Shown piece after piece: positions 5,458 to 7,429 of a stretch of 7,429 nucleotides of DNA (position 1 is its first letter; every line of letters starts with the position of its first letter). The translations under genes were made by a program, and so were the position numbers. The notes below the pieces were generated by a model. It saw only the letters and a list, made by a program, of their open reading frames with translations. It had not been told where the DNA came from and made no database searches. Origin of the DNA: an uncultured Oscillospiraceae bacterium (GTDB taxonomy: Bacteria > Bacillota > Clostridia > Oscillospirales > Oscillospiraceae); contig CAJUFJ010000088.1 of the NCBI GenBank assembly GCA_910585815.1, positions 1-7,429 on the forward strand, read 5' to 3'.

Positions 5458-6015
5458 ATGGAGCAATTACACATTGTCGATGCCTGTAGGGAACAGCATT
5501 TCCGGGACATGTCCCTCCTCCACGCCCTGGGCTGGCGGGCCGCCTACCGGGACAGCATCCCCGCCGATTACATGGCCCGGGAGATCACTGACGAGCGCTG
5601 GGTCCCGGTTTTCCGTCAAAACTACGGGGAGGGCCGCTATCACGGCCTTCTGCTGTATAACGGGGAGCAGCCCCTGTGCTGTGCCACCTACGGCCCCGCC
5701 CGGGTGGATCAGTCCGCCGGGGACACCATCTGCGATTTCAGCTCCCCCGACCTGGCCGCCTGGGGGGAGCTGGTCTCCCTCTACGCCCATCCGGACTGCT
5801 GGGGACAGGGGTACGGCTCTGTTGTGATGGAGGAAGTCCTCCGCCGTCTGAGTGCGGCGGGGTATCCCGGCTGTTTCCTGTACGTCCTTCGGGAGAACGA
5901 CCGCGCCCAGCGGTTCTACGAGAAGCACGGCTTTACCTGGGACGGCCACAGCCTGAACGTAAATCTGGCGTCAGATACTACACTTACAGACCTGCGATAT
6001 TGCAGACTGTTTTAA
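5458..6015 (+). CDS. GNAT-family N-acetyltransferase
   Basis: A 185-aa cytoplasmic acyltransferase that moves an acetyl group from acetyl-CoA to an amine. Motif A is GELVSLYAHPDCWGQGYGS (103-121), a strand-turn-helix whose WGQGYGS is the Q/RxxGxG/A pyrophosphate loop. Motif B is LYVLRENDRAQRFYEKHGF (141-159), with the usual N-RA-xFYEKxGF ending. The N-terminal WRAAYRDSIPADYM (26-39) is common in this GNAT subgroup, in which a tryptophan-alanine-Y helix precedes a proline and a hydrophobic patch. The substrate (small molecule, peptide or protein) cannot be told. The start is ATG 5458: GAGGTGA (5446-5452) sits 5 nt upstream, whereas an earlier in-frame GTG at 5449 lies within that ribosome site. 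It may be read through from the PII operon or from a weak promoter at 5385. Its last 32 nt overlap the end of the converging gene. Confidence 0.9.
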   Translation: MEQLHIVDACREQHFRDMSLLHALGWRAAYRDSIPADYMAREITDERWVPVFRQNYGEGRYHGLLLYNGEQPLCCATYGPARVDQSAGDTICDFSSPDLAAWGELVSLYAHPDCWGQGYGSVVMEEVLRRLSAAGYPGCFLYVLRENDRAQRFYEKHGFTWDGHSLNVNLASDTTLTDLRYCRLF

Positions 6016-6613
6016 TTCCTCCCCACACCAGGAACAAAACGACCGGCATATCTAAAAGCAGGTCCTCCCAAAGCCAGTACCGTTCACACAGCCTGCACAG
6101 ATTGGGCTGTATCACCTTCCGCATCCTCTCCTCCCGCTGTGGGCGCTCGCTGTGCCACTCTTTAGCGCGGTGCCGTGGTGTGTCCGACTTCCCCTGTACT
6201 TCCACCTGGACAATTATTTTGCTGCGGGGCAGATAATGAAGAACCAGCGGACTGTCCAGCAAACCCGGTATGCCCGCGCCAAAAGGAGAGGAAAAGAATA
6301 TCATCCGCTGTGGTCCCACCTCGGTATCCAGAAAGAGGTATTCCACCCACAAATGGCGTATACAGTCCCCCAACTCACGCCGGACTACGTGCCCTCCAAT
6401 AGTTTCAGTCCGGCCTCCTAGAAGATCCCGGACCACATCCCGCTTAGACCACAGCGACACAACAGCGCTCACCGCAAAAAACACGGGCAGAATCTGAATG
6501 AACGTTGGCTTTACCAAGATCATCCATGGAATACTCAACAAAAGAAGCCCCAGGCATCTGTGCAGATAAGCAAAGGCTCCCTTTGCGCTCCGATACAGCT
6601 CCCTGCGTGACAT
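5984..6613 (-). CDS. Unrecognised membrane protein (209 aa) downstream of the rRNA operon
   Basis: I do not recognise the family. A short basic N-terminus is followed by two close hydrophobic segments (about 19-35 and 38-55, a likely membrane hairpin), a soluble middle (56-180), and a third hydrophobic segment near the C-terminus (about 183-204). The middle holds SPLVLHYLPRSKIIVQVEV (121-139); a YLPxSKxxxxIE-like strand followed by a charged tail occurs in several small clostridial membrane proteins of unknown role (from memory). Four cysteines cluster at 84 and 173-204. ATG 6613 has a modest AGAGGGTGG ribosome site upstream. The gene begins only 26 nt after the T-run of the rRNA terminator, so a promoter of its own would have to lie inside the terminator or 5S. 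The DNA is more A/T-rich than its neighbours. Its 3' end overlaps the acetyltransferase by 32 nt. An intact 209-codon frame with a ribosome site supports a real gene. Confidence 0.65.
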   Translation of the reverse strand: MSRRELYRSAKGAFAYLHRCLGLLLLSIPWMILVKPTFIQILPVFFAVSAVVSLWSKRDVVRDLLGGRTETIGGHVVRRELGDCIRHLWVEYLFLDTEVGPQRMIFFSSPFGAGIPGLLDSPLVLHYLPRSKIIVQVEVQGKSDTPRHRAKEWHSERPQREERMRKVIQPNLCRLCERYWLWEDLLLDMPVVLFLVWGGIKTVCNIAGL

Positions 6614-6639
6614 TCAGCCACCCTCTCCCGGTTTCATTG

Positions 6640-6674
6640 AAAAAAAGCGAAACAGTCTCGCAACTGTTCCGCTT
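6640..6674 (-). terminator. Intrinsic terminator of the rRNA operon
   Basis: On the minus strand a 12-bp stem (arms 6674-6663 and 6656-6645, with one G-T pair) closes a 6-nt loop and is followed by a T-run (6644-6640). It lies 3 nt after the predicted 5S end, the usual position for an rRNA operon terminator. Confidence 0.85.
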
Positions 6675-6677
6675 TGT

Positions 6678-6792
<115 letters not shown>

Positions 6793-6796
6793 TATT

Positions 6797-6816
6797 TTAA
6801 TCACCGAAGTGACTAA
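6797..6816 (-). other. UUCG-capped hairpin just upstream of 5S; likely processing signal
   Basis: On the minus strand TTAGTCAC and GTGATTAA pair over 8 bp (one G-U) around a TTCG loop, giving a very stable C(UUCG)G hairpin. It lies 4 nt before the 5S 5' end in the precursor, where it may guide processing. Structure is visible; function is inferred. Confidence 0.55.
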
Positions 6817-6836
6817 AACCGATATGAAGTTTTGAA

Positions 6837-6911
6837 TGGTGACCCGTACGGGAATCGAACCCATGTTTGCGGCGTGAGAGGCCGCCGTCTTAACCGCTTG
6901 ACCAACGGGCC
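6837..6911 (-). tRNA. tRNA-Glu, anticodon CUC (reads GAG)
   Basis: A 75-nt cloverleaf. The acceptor stem GGCCCGT pairs with ACGGGTC, with discriminator A and an encoded CCA (6839-6837). The anticodon stem GCGGC/GCCGC encloses the loop CTCTCAC, whose CUC (6878-6876) reads the glutamate codon GAG. The T-loop is the standard GGTTCGATTCC. It is 3 nt from tRNA-Lys and sits between 23S and 5S in the same transcript. Confidence 0.96.
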
Positions 6912-6914
6912 ATA

Positions 6915-6990
6915 TGGTGCGCCTTCAGGGATTCGAACCCGGGACCCACTGATTAAGAGTCAGTTGCTCTACCAACTGAGCTAAAGGCGC
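6915..6990 (-). tRNA. tRNA-Lys, anticodon CUU (reads AAG)
   Basis: A 76-nt cloverleaf. The acceptor stem GCGCCTT pairs with AAGGCGC, with discriminator A and an encoded CCA (6917-6915). The D-arm is AGCTCAGTTGGTAGAGC. The anticodon stem ACTGA/TCAGT encloses CTCTTAA, whose CUU (6957-6955) reads AAG. The T-arm is GGGTTCGAATCCC with paired arms. The first tRNA after 23S in this operon. Confidence 0.97.
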
Positions 6991-6991
6991 T

Positions 6992-7015
6992 TACTTTCTT
7001 TCGAGAAAGAAAGTA
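6992..7015. repeat. Perfect 11-bp inverted repeat between 23S and tRNA-Lys
   Basis: TACTTTCTTTC (6992-7002) and GAAAGAAAGTA (7005-7015) are perfect inverted arms around GA, lying 1 nt before the tRNA-Lys 5' end in the precursor. It may be an endonuclease processing stem. A very similar CTTTCTTTC..GAAAGAAAGTAGGCAAAGAAA element recurs in many clostridial genomes, to my memory, so it may also be a mobile-type repeat. There is no T-run after it on the rRNA strand. Confidence 0.7.
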
Positions 7016-7156
7016 GGCAAAGAAAGCTTTCCTGTGCTCTCTTTTCTGCTTTCCCTCTCTCCAGACAAGGGATGCGCTCCTGCACCCTGAAAACCGAACA
7101 GTGAAACAATCTTCCATCGCTAACAAGCGCCTGCATTTCCTTCTTGCGACCTTGTA
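7016..7156 (-). other. 23S to tRNA-Lys internal transcribed spacer
   Basis: A non-coding spacer between the 23S 3' end and the hairpin before tRNA-Lys. On the rRNA strand it is purine-rich in its second half (plus-strand runs of C and T near 7029-7067), and it carries the CACTGTTCGGTTTTCAGGGT stretch (7103-7084) typical of Firmicute rRNA spacers. No other gene is seen in it. Confidence 0.7.

Positions 7157-7429
<273 letters not shown>

Noticed and set aside
5467..5949. A 160-codon minus-strand frame under the acetyltransferase
   Set aside because: Shadow of a gene with clear GNAT motifs; no ribosome site or recognisable domain.

Overview
The window looks like a chromosomal piece of a GC-rich anaerobic Bacillota, most likely class Clostridia near Oscillospiraceae (Flavonifractor/Lawsonibacter-type). 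The grounds are GC-rich coding DNA with AT-rich promoters, strong GGAGG-type ribosome binding sites, sigma-A-like promoters, a PadR/HAAS regulatory pair, ComFB, and short GCCCC..GGGGC palindromes between genes. This placement is inference from style; the 23S piece at the right end could settle it by alignment.

Layout, left to right. (1) 1-57: two small hairpins, the second followed by a T-run, which would terminate a plus-strand gene outside the window. (2) 58-1160, minus strand: a two-gene operon of a HAAS/DUF1700-like membrane protein followed by an overlapping small PadR repressor, with a near-consensus promoter and a perfect 10-bp palindrome at the expected transcription start. (3) 1324-2694, plus strand: a complete class-3 aldehyde dehydrogenase, read from a promoter back-to-back with the previous one. 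(4) 2738-3013, minus strand: a ComFB-like protein with a CxCxxC cluster, converging on the dehydrogenase at a shared hairpin. (5) 3210-5410, plus strand: a duplicated DUF1538 membrane protein followed after 14 nt by a tandem two-domain PII-like protein. (6) 5458-6015, plus strand: a GNAT acetyltransferase, whose end overlaps the end of (7) 5984-6613, minus strand: an unrecognised membrane protein. (8) 6640-7429, minus strand: the distal end of an rRNA operon, in transcription order 23S 3' end, tRNA-Lys(CUU), tRNA-Glu(CUC), 5S, intrinsic terminator.

How the parts may work together. The most interesting unit is DUF1538 plus tandem PII. PII proteins usually sense nucleotides or other small effectors and control a membrane transporter encoded beside them (AmtB-GlnK and SbtA-SbtB are the known models), so this pair reads as an undescribed PII-gated transport system. 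Its promoter carries an 18-bp perfect dyad between -35 and -10 and an 11-bp-phased direct repeat upstream, so it appears actively regulated. The neighbouring divergent ComFB gene belongs to a family recently linked to cyclic dinucleotide binding, which hints at second-messenger input, but that link is speculative. The HAAS-PadR pair is probably autoregulated and may also affect the aldehyde dehydrogenase through the shared promoter region. The unrecognised membrane gene has almost no room for its own promoter after the rRNA terminator and may depend on read-through.
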